Shown here: positions 26,401-31,080 of the stretch, one piece after another
Position numbering within the stretch: the first letter of the stretch is position 1
Layout: the number at the start of each line of letters is the position of its first letter
Origin: Candidatus Omnitrophota bacterium
Lineage (GTDB): Bacteria > Omnitrophota > Gorgyraeia > Aquiviventales > Aquiviventaceae
Direction: 5' to 3'
Assembly (NCBI GenBank): GCA_023247215.1
Contig: JAHFGX010000009.1
Coordinates: 1-42,427 of the forward strand
Length of the DNA stretch: 42,427 nucleotides
The notes under the pieces: generated by a model
Databases searched by the model: none
Told to the model about the DNA's origin: nothing
Seen by the model: only the letters and a program-made list of their open reading frames with translations
Position numbers and translations under genes: made by a program

Positions 26401-26716
26401 CGGGCCGGCCGCGTGGGCGAGGGAGCTGAAGAAACAGGCTGGTGACGACGAGCGGATCGCCGTCGTCGCCTTCGAGCCGGCACCGGACGCCACCACGGTC
26501 GCCGCCGGGTCCACTGCGCTTATCGCCGGGGTGGAAGCCGCCGTGTCCGGCGGGCAGCTCGATCCCGCCGTCGCGGCCAAGCTCACGGACCTGCAGCAGG
26601 ACGGCGGCGTGTTGGCCGCCATGCCATTGGGCTTCGTGGACGAAGAGGCGGAGGCGGTCGTGCGCGAGTACCGAACCCGCCAGGCCACCCTGCGGGCGAC
26701 GTCCGCCAGCCAGTAG
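14405..26716 (+). CDS. 4103-residue exported multidomain protein: PEP synthase / PEPCK / malate synthase
   Basis: The start at ATG 14405 lies 7 nt after AAGGA; an ATG at 14381 is less likely. A signal peptide ends at VFA|YQ (residue 27). A ~500-residue unassigned region follows. Then comes a complete PEP synthase: GGKGANLG at 539, Arg642 in MRSSSTKEDL, Arg1077 in IVQSRP, phosphohistidine His1191 in LSHAAI, and a barrel with LLRAEF, EIPANA, FGTNDLTQ and Cys1625. A second swivel (His1758) and barrel lack the cysteine. From ~2110 to ~2780 is GTP-type PEP carboxykinase with P-loop SGSGKTN (2376-2382). Residues 2861-2931 are a repeat. About 3000 to 3730 is malate synthase (Glu3244, Asp3272, Asp3552). 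A second repeat fills 3739-3809. A ~294-residue C-terminal domain is unrecognised. How cofactors could reach an exported enzyme is unexplained. Confidence 0.95.
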   Translation: MTRWTKPVAVVLAWTMGFGPATPAVFAYQTTLRPAATDGSGVERELRGDRGWAVGAGVPSQPVTPVPPDELERRKADARQQAEALPNTVQQAAYTLPPGRVPQSAIPLLEQALSQAVTEGRLRQFQVTPAADGSVQVEVSYVAPEPSAEVARLVVEAVAQALSADRGDAEAISKGTAGITELSAQAAINRQRRPLSERPDIAPFIEEARQFWRERAGDLAGLTLPAPATADDLIERLSHVELVRSDPQYGPAIFSSLADSRGLPRLGYQAGTIDRVRRTVLVSEDFADFLLPLIQADDSLQHSSLQSLAAYVGEEAFSTFVEGLLRSVVGDRASTPRERTQFLKLGLTRLLIAAASHDAYEAHAYPFSIERAHQGAQRIEQVVVGPSAFTPSHQSDSLLDDLLKFIFLQHAGLVPDIHAANLLIDWRPTEAISQQQDGRRFVSYQIRHDSVAPEDLRALIGQDVGAADRLTLVAVDGTPLAVLYEPGAPGSAARPIPLLNDARAFEEAWSEYLRVSVPVSERRIVEFHDVGRGDVHIAGGKGANLGEMIRRGEPVPPGSIVTAFAYRQFLTTNPQLKTAILELMKDLDATDSAQTEHASRKIEELILQTPISPELDRELRAAYRSLSERLGHPNHDLKVAMRSSSTKEDLATAAYAGQLETYLNIQGQDAVVETLPRDWASLYTKRVIEFRDVQILAQFAQEADQAALAEMSAALHQEPGFVQLAKFLGDVREDPKTKTSPQSSYARLRNWLRQHPDRYPGALETLEAIAAEFIDPEHVEIAVVMQEQIESQRSFVLFGVDPATGWTGRHFGGNARILSIAVNYGIGESIVQGLVTPDLFTVLASTDDAGSRRYRILRRTLGPKTIQTRYLERLFADVPTFSENDLRIVADAVKALAPLVEEARHRDAEARRAGGEGLNLFEEVRAAAEEAHTLSGLDAAYRARISESTSVQDRLADPATDLVRVAYELFRVAEIKELEELPTESELREQGIRVGLKEFATLARIARALNERRRTAETLIFDADLRDQFAATEQEILELARIADGSIEAYGDVRDMEGAMDRPVGDPDNRSFIVQSRPWASATDQDNPALYRDELTRIAVEQLVIEGRATRPRSDTEPLQGPGITLLLKGIPTGMAFSGRLVVLDETSGVPYEDQIEPGDIIFAEETTPQHFRAMQKSNGVITLRGSNLSHAAIESRGLGISTVVGVETYLRELRETDPAHYDAVMAALRTGTTVTVDGNNGFVYLDELPTARERIEVDISRANKNTLRRKVGFILANALTAARATKLAQINWLYAISLLRAEFSFGYIGIHPRAIIAYDMMRLLDAERDGTITDAERGALAHYREAESWASLEGDITVLQAHPNVVRQIQTRIKGFTPAGWTRPSAIRYFREMHYATIGQIAASFGKDQVKVYRFLDFKLRELKNLIGGDLFFETAERSSMIGYRGQTYLNAPENLAGFELEVEVLADLIEDGVQIDPMLAFVRNPAELQQSLEFVLAIFRRRGIMPRNLGMMSEIPANASQVQEFAQLLSTAAQQYGFQWYFSFGTNDLTQGILHAGRDEPALHSLNLGKTVSAYTAASRFVTKDADGNYILRVYDESRPGVIRAISTVSNASRQYHGKTGLCGEALNRLALSNPEGAAQIAALLDSGGTGVREFLNSAKVFYDAELRLGMVPSAVASRATILAEGTSTASQGAAARTLVLINTLEDLKIKRVYPGDIVVFRGSVSGVDLGDPEIRRAMRAASGVVTELDSPESEHAQLAAALKIPALLGVQRLFSQVADLETATVDFQRGKVYRGTLSLDETDPTQEGLLRVPEWTPDHELSRLEVRRTSAGPVYQALGIHPLVFFDADDGTLADAELAGRIAALRGGQPGAEAALERRLYDAYRSYAQRNGQVTTVIENDSLTSDDYRALAGGARYEDEEINPPLGLTQFLRVLRSRPDGRGFEDLLRLQLRVVNRLHREGHRVAFAINGLRVEEEMAEAARIIQSEVPDRGFPVGWKITTAPNNYLVIDELIRIAEAGLGRPLDFIFVDQQELAFAEQLADADNPLVRAAISEVQLQEAIYAPLRVIRDAAKRHQIAFAVDEHPLLLDRPLPAAPAPVPGSETIPDEAVRAWAQNQAEFLGASSIEVVDGSDWGHLIREAVQASQERHDGKFIDLGNGTYLARSHPLDTARTESRTYVATDDEADKGFIGQAGLNNWRRASGPDGLEQKMNSLQHGAAAGQKLYVIPYLMGPARSPLEQWLGGAYVTPSRYVALQNIIMSRLGQPAWEAIERSGTFVQGRHTTGNLETLNRGETGPEDDERHFVTFARERTIEHHGSEYGGNALFGKIPHGLRLASFDAHQNGWLVGQGGLFGFRDTQTGEVKYFAVFLPSGSGKTNLVMTQSSPDDRYQIETLGDDIVYFRREGDQVFAMNPENGIFGIAPGTNVKTNPSAMAAIGPGSDTIFTNVALNTQTNEVWWEDKTDEYPADLDHWEDWRGIPILDSRRVELAVRAMSQRAPAVQEILRTFATELVNTPQRAASDNTSQKPMSDRLRQRAVEQLSVLPDVTRAQAAAWVDAVRTQLLWAQPNSRFTTRLTNLPTVSPEWDNPQGVPISGIIFGGRVSSPREPLLRELRSVYEGIYDGAVMGVETTAAIEGGTQFRSDPMAMMGFFGPREDQYLEDWQQMFTGTDVRFFHVNWFGRGPDGQFLWPGYGENKRPLQLMVDRMEGRGDVVETPVGNYPTPASLHLEGLNIPPANVARLTTYDPAEWTAEMVRRTDFFAQFGDHLPDWMWRQHERAVAGVMAPQIFPLLMASPEGRRVETADEIAPLLQELFRADRRLLTAEAPVIAQQLSERWDELRAAAAQRQAADVGLLAYPRLGQTDRALINRITDRPEAREILAQVYLGLRERSEAVEALAALGIDPALAEAWVVQISQATAMVGSARGPAGPGAVAEVRPELRAVAPELFGDHTVNGHPLNTEAVIALLAEDPAIGQAIPKVLTARRELLESPAPVREKHGWVPWGQQFTDADGTTRTFRDIVLGQIQNFLGIESELAWRLNDDVPVPDDANPLKNPGLELTGPWNPLDMAMNQLNAGVPSIMPDEEDASPPWFRPSGVPADQPIGVMLGRRNMRQILAGEWGDGTAPRRYEVVKRGRDRVYTIGKARRDWPTMFPRLPGIHLRDPYVTVHGKPAPAITISAAIHLLNNYGSLVREESGVYQYIPKTQTPQEALIVEHLLRKLEDLAGLPHGSIKVAMLYEEGVQGRYLPAIAWVLRNRLVKWSDGRWDYLGSLLEMWKDEAVFPDPQTIGMASPSMMAYQRYSALMMLMMGMKHGELTNGGKVGGMAAVMIYQPDDPYGRSRYNPIALRAMTIDKRRERATHLIFVPEEPWEEGRTVTLEEILSGAVTGRLYDGLRQSWVASPDPAYVAAGNAELVAELTELQARFSAPEETVEVNGRRIPTVNSGLTTAERELFQRRGLINQEGKITPWVVTREMVDAPEKIFTQERWEAIYGVPQGDITIERIQNAFFQGAQYGFQILNGNYAAAVDDYEAIPGDSATGFRRFMNDLATYRIYVNQLWVLFHHGAAITQDGWLKAPKLTEDGVIPGENAVFLRAGTTMTPEVFQQLWDLHNQWTEAFFKEQDRLAEQDPTRAPRFDRSKAPIIMDILKRQILAPRFIQHSARVLFSVAEADDATREQYLRAIFAPTREAVVAEVAAGTLPAEALEVHDHVYDIFPPQERATVQDGGATGSTAYGRLGATDRRLINGIVESPQAREILAGFYLGLHAHEEAVEGLVALGIDADSAEAYVTQVARPTAVLDSARGRSPGDKSPVTREEVNGVIQSNILSLADLPYREQVKALGITAAAEEDALALQRGVLVPQFSHALNHVVSPAMAEHAVDVSDPTWIVVHSSVFSQAPDAPILYQRLREEVERVRGTSERAIRFALAVEGTESLADAEQRAAVLFPAVPGTASDLAALSKDSFDLIVPSVGDADALLGMLEASMPESRVGSVIGPAAWARELKKQAGDDERIAVVAFEPAPDATTVAAGSTALIAGVEAAVSGGQLDPAVAAKLTDLQQDGGVLAAMPLGFVDEEAEAVVREYRTRQATLRATSASQ
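22985..23197 (+). repeat. 71-residue protein repeat, copy 1 (after the PEPCK module)
   Basis: Encodes residues 2861-2931 of the giant protein, from YPRLGQTDRALIN to VGSARG. It aligns without gaps to the copy at 25619-25831, with about 43 of 71 residues identical. Predicted to be helical, with the core AREILAxxYLGL and ALGID. Confidence 0.85.
25619..25831 (+). repeat. 71-residue protein repeat, copy 2 (after the malate synthase module)
   Basis: Encodes residues 3739-3809, from YGRLGATDRRLIN to LDSARG. It is the same length as copy 1 and shares its helical core and its SARG end. It separates the malate synthase module from the C-terminal domain. Confidence 0.85.
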
Positions 26717-26748
26717 CAGAAGCTCGTCACCGCGTCTCGCGTCGGACG

Positions 26749-26800
26749 TGAAACGCCTGCGTCGCCCCGATGCCGGGGGTGGGCAGGCGTTTCATCTTTC
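26749..26800 (+). terminator. Terminator of the giant-protein operon
   Basis: A perfect 12-bp stem, TGAAACGCCTGC (26749-26760) with GCAGGCGTTTCA (26783-26794). The loop contains a second hairpin, CCCCG/CGGGG. It is followed by TCTTTC and lies 32 nt after the stop codon. Confidence 0.8.
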
Positions 26801-26820
26801 CGTGGGGCCGCCTCCTGTAG

Positions 26821-26826
26821 TACAAT
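26821..26826 (+). promoter_or_regulatory. Probable -10 box of tRNA-Thr
   Basis: TACAAT lies 25 nt before the tRNA. The best -35 candidate is weak (TTTCCG), inside the tail of the preceding terminator. Confidence 0.4.
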
Positions 26827-26851
26827 TGGCCTCCGACGTTTCAACAGGTTC

Positions 26852-26923
26852 GCCGGCGTAGCTCAGAGGCAGAGCAGCTGTTTCGTAAACAGCGGGTCGG
26901 AGGTTCGATTCCTCTCGCCGGCT
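26852..26923 (+). tRNA. tRNA-Thr (CGT)
   Basis: A full cloverleaf of 72 nt. Acceptor GCCGGCG pairs with CGCCGGC, anticodon stem GCTGT with ACAGC, and the loop TTCGTAA gives anticodon CGT, which reads ACG. The T-loop is the normal TTCGATT. CCA is not encoded. The last 18-19 bases recur downstream (see the repeat entry). Confidence 0.95.
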
Positions 26924-27182
26924 TGTTTCTCTCACTGCGAGAGGAATCGAAGGGAGCCGCGACTCAAGGTCACGTCGGCGCGACCTCATGGGAGCGCCGA
27001 CCTTCCTTGGGAGCGGCGGGTGGCCGACTCGAAGCGAGCGATAGCGAGCGGAGAGCGCCGATTCCTCTCGCCGGCTTTCATTTGCTCAAACTGTGATTCC
27101 GAAGCGCCGACCATCAGGGTCGGCGCGGAGTGCCGGAACCGGCGGGGTTCCGGCCTCTCGCCGGCTTTCGTTTTACCCGACA
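26904..27182. repeat. Cluster of tRNA-Thr 3'-end copies and hairpins
   Basis: The tRNA end CGATTCCTCTCGCCGGCTT (26906-26924) recurs exactly at 27059-27077, and its last 14 bases recur at 27154-27167. The T-arm TTCGATTCCTCTCGC (26904-26918) is also repeated inverted at 26937-26951, which could fold with it. Two more hairpins follow: GCGCCGACC (27104-27112) with GGTCGGCGC (27118-27126), and CCGGAACC (27133-27140) with GGTTCCGG (27146-27153). No coding sequence is supported in this gap. Confidence 0.8.
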
Positions 27183-29210
27183 ATGCGAAACCGCTGGTCA
27201 TCACGCGCTGTAAGCATGCTGCCTCCGCGCGAGGCGCTGGTCTATCGTTCCCGGCTGATTGGGGACGAGGAGACGCTGGGTCTTTTCGGCGGAGGCAACA
27301 CCTCCACCAAGTGCCGGCTCCCGGACATGCTTGGGCCGCCGCAACCGGCGCTCTGGGTGAAGGGCAGCGGCTCCGACCTGAAAGGGTGCGAGCCCCGCCA
27401 CTTTTCGCCGTTGCGCCTCGACCCGCTGCAGCGGCTCTTCGAGCGCGGGCAGATGAGCGACGAGGAGATGGTCGCCTGCCTGGAGCGCTGCCTCGTGGAC
27501 CCCAAAGCCCCGCGTCCCTCAGTGGAAACGCTGCTGCACGCCTTCATTCCGCAGCCGGACATTGACCACACCCATGCCGACGCCATCCTGGCCTTGGCCA
27601 ATACCCGGCACGGCCAGACGCTCATCCGGCGCGTGCTGGGGAACCGCCTGCTGTGGATCCCGTACATTCAGCCGGGGTTTGCGTTGTCCAAGCGCGTGGC
27701 GGACGCCTACCGCCGCGCCCCGGATGCGCACGGCGCCGTCCTGGAACAGCACGGGTTGATCACCTGGGGGCCGGACGGCCGCACCAGCTACGCCCGCACC
27801 GTCGCATACGTCTCCACGGCGGAGCGCTACTTCGCACAGCAGCGCCGGCGCCGCGTCTGGTCGGCGGCAGGCCGCGCCGCGCTCCCGGCGGCGCGGCGCG
27901 AGGCGTGGCTGGAAGCGTGGCTGCCGGTGATCCGCCGCGGCGTCAGCCGACAGCGCAAGATGCATCTGGCCTATTGGGATGATCCGGAGGTCCTGGAGTT
28001 CGTCAACGCCCGCCGCCTGCCCGCGGTGGCGCGCATCGGTCCGGCCACCCCGGATCATATGCTGCGCACCAAACGGCTGCCGCTCCTCCTGCGGCCGGAC
28101 GCCGCCCTGCTTCGGCAATTGGAGCGCTACGCCGCCGAGCACCGTCGCTATTTTGAACGCTACCATCAGCCCGGCCAAGCGTTGCAGGATCCCTCCCCCC
28201 GCGTCATCCTGATGCCCGGGGTTGGCATGCTGACGACGGGGAAGGATGCCACCGACGCCGGCATGGTCGCCACCCTCTATCGCCATGCGATGCGGATCAT
28301 GCGCGATGCCACGCTGGCCGGCGGCTATACTGCCGTCTCCGCCCGCGAGGCCTTCGGGGTGGAGTACTGGCCGCTGGAGCTCTACAAGCTCTCGCTCGCC
28401 CCGCCGGAAGCGGAGCTCTCGCGGGAGATTGTCTTGATCACCGGGGCCACTGGCGGGATCGGCCGCGCGATCGCGCACCTGCTCGTGGACCGCGGGGCCT
28501 CCGTCGTGGTCACGGACCTGAAGCCCTCCGCCGTCCAGGAGCTGGCGGCGGAGTTAAACCGGCAGGCCGGCCGGCGGCGCGCCCTCGGCGTGGCGCTGGA
28601 TGTCACCCGGGAGGCCAGCATTGCGCAGGCGTTCGCGCAGGTGCGCCGGGCGTTCGGCGGGCTGGATGCGGTGGTGTCGAACGCCGGCGTGGCCGCCGTC
28701 GCCTCGATTGACCGTCTCTCCTTGCAGGAGTGGGAGCGCAGCCTGGCGGTCAACGCCACCGGCCATTTTCTGGTGGCGCGGGCGGCCGTCCGCTGGCTGC
28801 GCGCGCAAGGGCTGGGCGGGTCGCTGGTCTTCATCTCCTCGAAAAACGTCCCCGCGCCCGGCAAAGAGTTCGGGGCCTACAGCGCGGCCAAGGCGGCCGA
28901 AACGCAGTTGGCTCGCGTGCTGGCGATTGAGAACGGCGAGCACAACATCCGCGTGAACCTGGTGAACCCCGACGGGGTGTTTGAAGGGTCAGGGTTGTGG
29001 CAGACGATCGCGCCGGACCGGGCCCGCAGCTACGGCTTGGCGCCCGCCGCGCTGGAAGCGTTTTATCAGCAGCGCAACCTCTTGCGCGCCAAAGTGCTGC
29101 CACGCGATGTCGCCGAAGCCGTCGCCTTCCTGATCTCCGCGCGGTCCGCCAAGACGACCGGCTGTTTCCTTCCGGTGGATGGGGGCCTGCGAGAAGCCTT
29201 CCCACGCTGA
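27183..29210 (+). CDS. Fused class II aldolase / short-chain dehydrogenase (rhamnulose-1-phosphate aldolase/lactaldehyde dehydrogenase type)
   Basis: A 675-residue bifunctional enzyme. The start at ATG 27183 (MRNRWSS) fits the family N-terminus better than ATG 27216; no clear ribosome site precedes it. The N-terminal half has LVYRSRLIGDEETLGLFGGGNTSTK, and the zinc histidines in DIDHTHADAIL and LEQHGLITWG, as in class II aldolases. The C-terminal half is a short-chain dehydrogenase with ITGATGGIGRAIA, SNAGVAAVASID, a serine in FISSKN and the YSAAK catalytic pair. Related fusions split rhamnulose-1-phosphate and oxidise the resulting L-lactaldehyde. No rhamnose kinase, isomerase or transporter is nearby, so the substrate here is not certain. 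It directly follows the tRNA-derived repeat cluster. Confidence 0.88.
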   Translation: MRNRWSSRAVSMLPPREALVYRSRLIGDEETLGLFGGGNTSTKCRLPDMLGPPQPALWVKGSGSDLKGCEPRHFSPLRLDPLQRLFERGQMSDEEMVACLERCLVDPKAPRPSVETLLHAFIPQPDIDHTHADAILALANTRHGQTLIRRVLGNRLLWIPYIQPGFALSKRVADAYRRAPDAHGAVLEQHGLITWGPDGRTSYARTVAYVSTAERYFAQQRRRRVWSAAGRAALPAARREAWLEAWLPVIRRGVSRQRKMHLAYWDDPEVLEFVNARRLPAVARIGPATPDHMLRTKRLPLLLRPDAALLRQLERYAAEHRRYFERYHQPGQALQDPSPRVILMPGVGMLTTGKDATDAGMVATLYRHAMRIMRDATLAGGYTAVSAREAFGVEYWPLELYKLSLAPPEAELSREIVLITGATGGIGRAIAHLLVDRGASVVVTDLKPSAVQELAAELNRQAGRRRALGVALDVTREASIAQAFAQVRRAFGGLDAVVSNAGVAAVASIDRLSLQEWERSLAVNATGHFLVARAAVRWLRAQGLGGSLVFISSKNVPAPGKEFGAYSAAKAAETQLARVLAIENGEHNIRVNLVNPDGVFEGSGLWQTIAPDRARSYGLAPAALEAFYQQRNLLRAKVLPRDVAEAVAFLISARSAKTTGCFLPVDGGLREAFPR

Positions 29211-29218
29211 TTGTGCGC

Positions 29219-29224
29219 TATAAT
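29219..29224 (+). promoter_or_regulatory. -10 box of trxA
   Basis: A perfect TATAAT, 71 nt before the thioredoxin start and just after the aldolase/dehydrogenase stop. The -35 region is poor. Confidence 0.5.
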
Positions 29225-29295
29225 AGGATGTCAACGGGTGCGGCCGGACGGAGTGCCCGCACTGAAGAAGCCGAATACGCGAGGAGGGACGTCTG

Positions 29296-29625
29296 ATGGC
29301 AGGCGCCGCTGTGGAGTTCACGGCCGGAAACTTCGGCCAGCTGGTCTTGAAATCGTCCGCCCCGGCGTTGGTGGATCTCTGGGCCGCCTGGTGCGGGCCG
29401 TGCCGGATGGTCGCGCCGCTGGTGGAGGAGCTGGCCGGAACCTACCAGGGCCGCGTGGTGATCGGGAAGCTGAATGTGGATGAGCACCCGCAGATCGCCG
29501 CCGAATACCGCGTCATGAACATTCCCACCCTGCTGCTGTTCAAGAACGGGCAAGAGGTGGACCGGATCGTCGGCGTCCAGCCCAAGCAAGAGTTGGTCCG
29601 TCGCATTGAAAAGCTCCTCGCCTAA
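29296..29625 (+). CDS. trxA: Thioredoxin
   Basis: A 109-residue protein of standard thioredoxin length, reducing protein disulfides in the cytoplasm with electrons from thioredoxin reductase. The active site WAAWCGPCRMVAP, the buried proline loop NIPTLLLF, the KLNVDEHPQIAAEY strand and the C-terminal helix are all intact. The ATG at 29296 is preceded by GGAGGGA. No signal peptide is present. Its 3' end overlaps the probable start of purN by 20 nt. Confidence 0.97.
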   Translation: MAGAAVEFTAGNFGQLVLKSSAPALVDLWAAWCGPCRMVAPLVEELAGTYQGRVVIGKLNVDEHPQIAAEYRVMNIPTLLLFKNGQEVDRIVGVQPKQELVRRIEKLLA

Positions 29626-30244
29626 GACCACGCCGCTCCCGGCCCTGGCGGTGTTCTGCTCGGGCCGCGGCAGCAATTTGCAGGCCCTCATCAACGCGAC
29701 ACGGCGCGGCCGCCTCCGGGCGCGCATCGTCGTCGTGGTCTCGGATCAACCGAAGGCGTTCGCGCTGGTGCGCGCCGCCCGCGCGGGCATTCCAACCGTG
29801 GTGATCCAGCGCGCCGGTGTTCCCTCTCGAAACGTATTTGACCGCCGCCTGATCGCCGCCCTCGCGCCGCACCGCGTCCGCCTGATCTGCCTGGCCGGGT
29901 TTATGCGCGTGCTGTCGCCGGCGTTCGTACGGCAGTTCCCTCGGCGCATTCTCAACATCCATCCGGCGCTCTTGCCGGCGTTTCCCGGCGCGCACGCGGT
30001 TCGCGATGCGCTGGCCTGGGGCGCGAAAGTCACCGGCGTGACCGTGCATCTGGTGGATGAGGAAGTGGACCATGGGCCGATCGTGCTGCAGGAAGCCGTA
30101 GCCATCCGACCGGGCGAGACGGAATCGTCGCTGCTCGCGCGGGTGCACCGCGTCGAGCATCGCCTCTATCCCCTCGCGGTCCAGTCGCTGCTCGCCGGCC
30201 GCCTGCGCCTGCGCGGCCGCAGCGCGACCGTCCGCGCTACCTGA
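29606..30244 (+). CDS. purN: Phosphoribosylglycinamide formyltransferase (GART)
   Basis: A 212-residue enzyme of purine synthesis that transfers a formyl group from 10-formyl-THF to GAR. FCSGRGSNLQALI is the phosphate-binding N-terminus, ILNIHPALLPAFPG holds the catalytic Asn and His, and VTGVTVHLVDEEVDHGPIV has the catalytic Asp. The start is uncertain. TTG 29606, inside trxA, gives a normal N-terminus; GTG 29651 would leave only one residue before the first conserved strand. No ATG is available. The 3' end overlaps the converging lipoprotein gene by 8 nt. Confidence 0.93.
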   Translation: MKSSSPKTTPLPALAVFCSGRGSNLQALINATRRGRLRARIVVVVSDQPKAFALVRAARAGIPTVVIQRAGVPSRNVFDRRLIAALAPHRVRLICLAGFMRVLSPAFVRQFPRRILNIHPALLPAFPGAHAVRDALAWGAKVTGVTVHLVDEEVDHGPIVLQEAVAIRPGETESSLLARVHRVEHRLYPLAVQSLLAGRLRLRGRSATVRAT

Positions 30245-31067
30245 AGAGATCGAGGCTGGAGCGGGGCAGCAGCAGGCTGCGCCCGGTGGAGGGGTGGAGG
30301 AGCCGGATGGCGTTGAACGCGTCGAACCGGTAGCCCGCCAGCACCTTCGAGATCACGCCGGTCGCCTCTTGGAAGATCCGCTGCGTCACGTCCGGTTGCT
30401 TGGCCGAATCGGCCGGCACGTTGACGTTCAACGTGAACACAAACTCCCCATTGCGGAAATCCCCCTGGCACGGGCCCACATCCGCCACCGATAAGCCCTG
30501 CTGCTGCAACGCGGTGGTCAGGTGGCCCTGGATGCGCTTGGCCAGCTGCCAGCTCAAGAATTGCTGCAGTTGAATGTCGTTCAGCACGACCTGGTCGAAG
30601 TTGATGATGGGCATGTTGGCGTCATACTTCAAATCCAGGATGGTCCGGGCGAACAGCTCCGTGGGGGGAATCATATTGGCGTTGGCCCGCCGCACGTCCT
30701 CCACGTACCGTACGATCGTCAGATACGCGCCGGGCACCTTCGGGTCGGACACCAGCAGCAGGTAGAAGCGCATCATCGGCTGGGAGCTCAAGAGGACCCG
30801 ATGCAGCACCTCCAGCACGTTGCCCAGCACTTCATTGGCGTTGGAGGCCAGGCCGATCTGGTTGCCCTGCCGCTCCAAAATGCCCTCGTAGCGCAAGTGC
30901 ACGGCCACGGTGTCCCCGACTTGCCGGGCGGAGACGTCCAGGTGGTGCTCGATCTGGCAGAGCTCTTGCACGGAACGGGCCACGTCCTCCCGACGGTACG
31001 ACGGGGCGCATCCGGAGATGAGGAGCAGGCTCAGAACTGCTGCCAGCAGGCGCGTTGAGGAGCCCAT
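30237..31067 (-). CDS. Hypothetical lipoprotein, partner of the FtsH-like protease
   Basis: A 276-residue protein starting at 31067 (MGSSTRLLAAVLS). The signal peptide ends in the lipobox LISGC, so Cys20 would be lipidated. The mature part has mixed alpha/beta character with HHLDVSARQVGDTVAVHLRYEG, a helix SNANEVLGNVLEVLHRVLLS, and RFYLLLVSDPKVPGAYLTIVRYVEDVRRANANMIPP, divided here by position rather than by known domain. The family is not recognised. It begins 13 nt after the FtsH-like gene and is surely in the same operon, which suggests a shared envelope function. It could assist or be watched by the protease. Confidence 0.85.
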   Translation of the reverse strand: MGSSTRLLAAVLSLLLISGCAPSYRREDVARSVQELCQIEHHLDVSARQVGDTVAVHLRYEGILERQGNQIGLASNANEVLGNVLEVLHRVLLSSQPMMRFYLLLVSDPKVPGAYLTIVRYVEDVRRANANMIPPTELFARTILDLKYDANMPIINFDQVVLNDIQLQQFLSWQLAKRIQGHLTTALQQQGLSVADVGPCQGDFRNGEFVFTLNVNVPADSAKQPDVTQRIFQEATGVISKVLAGYRFDAFNAIRLLHPSTGRSLLLPRSSLDLFR

Positions 31068-31080
31068 GGGAAGGCGCCGG

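Noticed and set aside
26792-26989. Antisense reading frame with SNLRPAVYETAALPLSYAG
   Set aside because: It is the well-known false protein produced by reading across a tRNA gene; it lies opposite tRNA-Thr.
27020-27182. Small protein-coding frames between tRNA-Thr and the aldolase gene
   Set aside because: They only read through the tRNA-end copies and hairpins; no ribosome site or conserved product.
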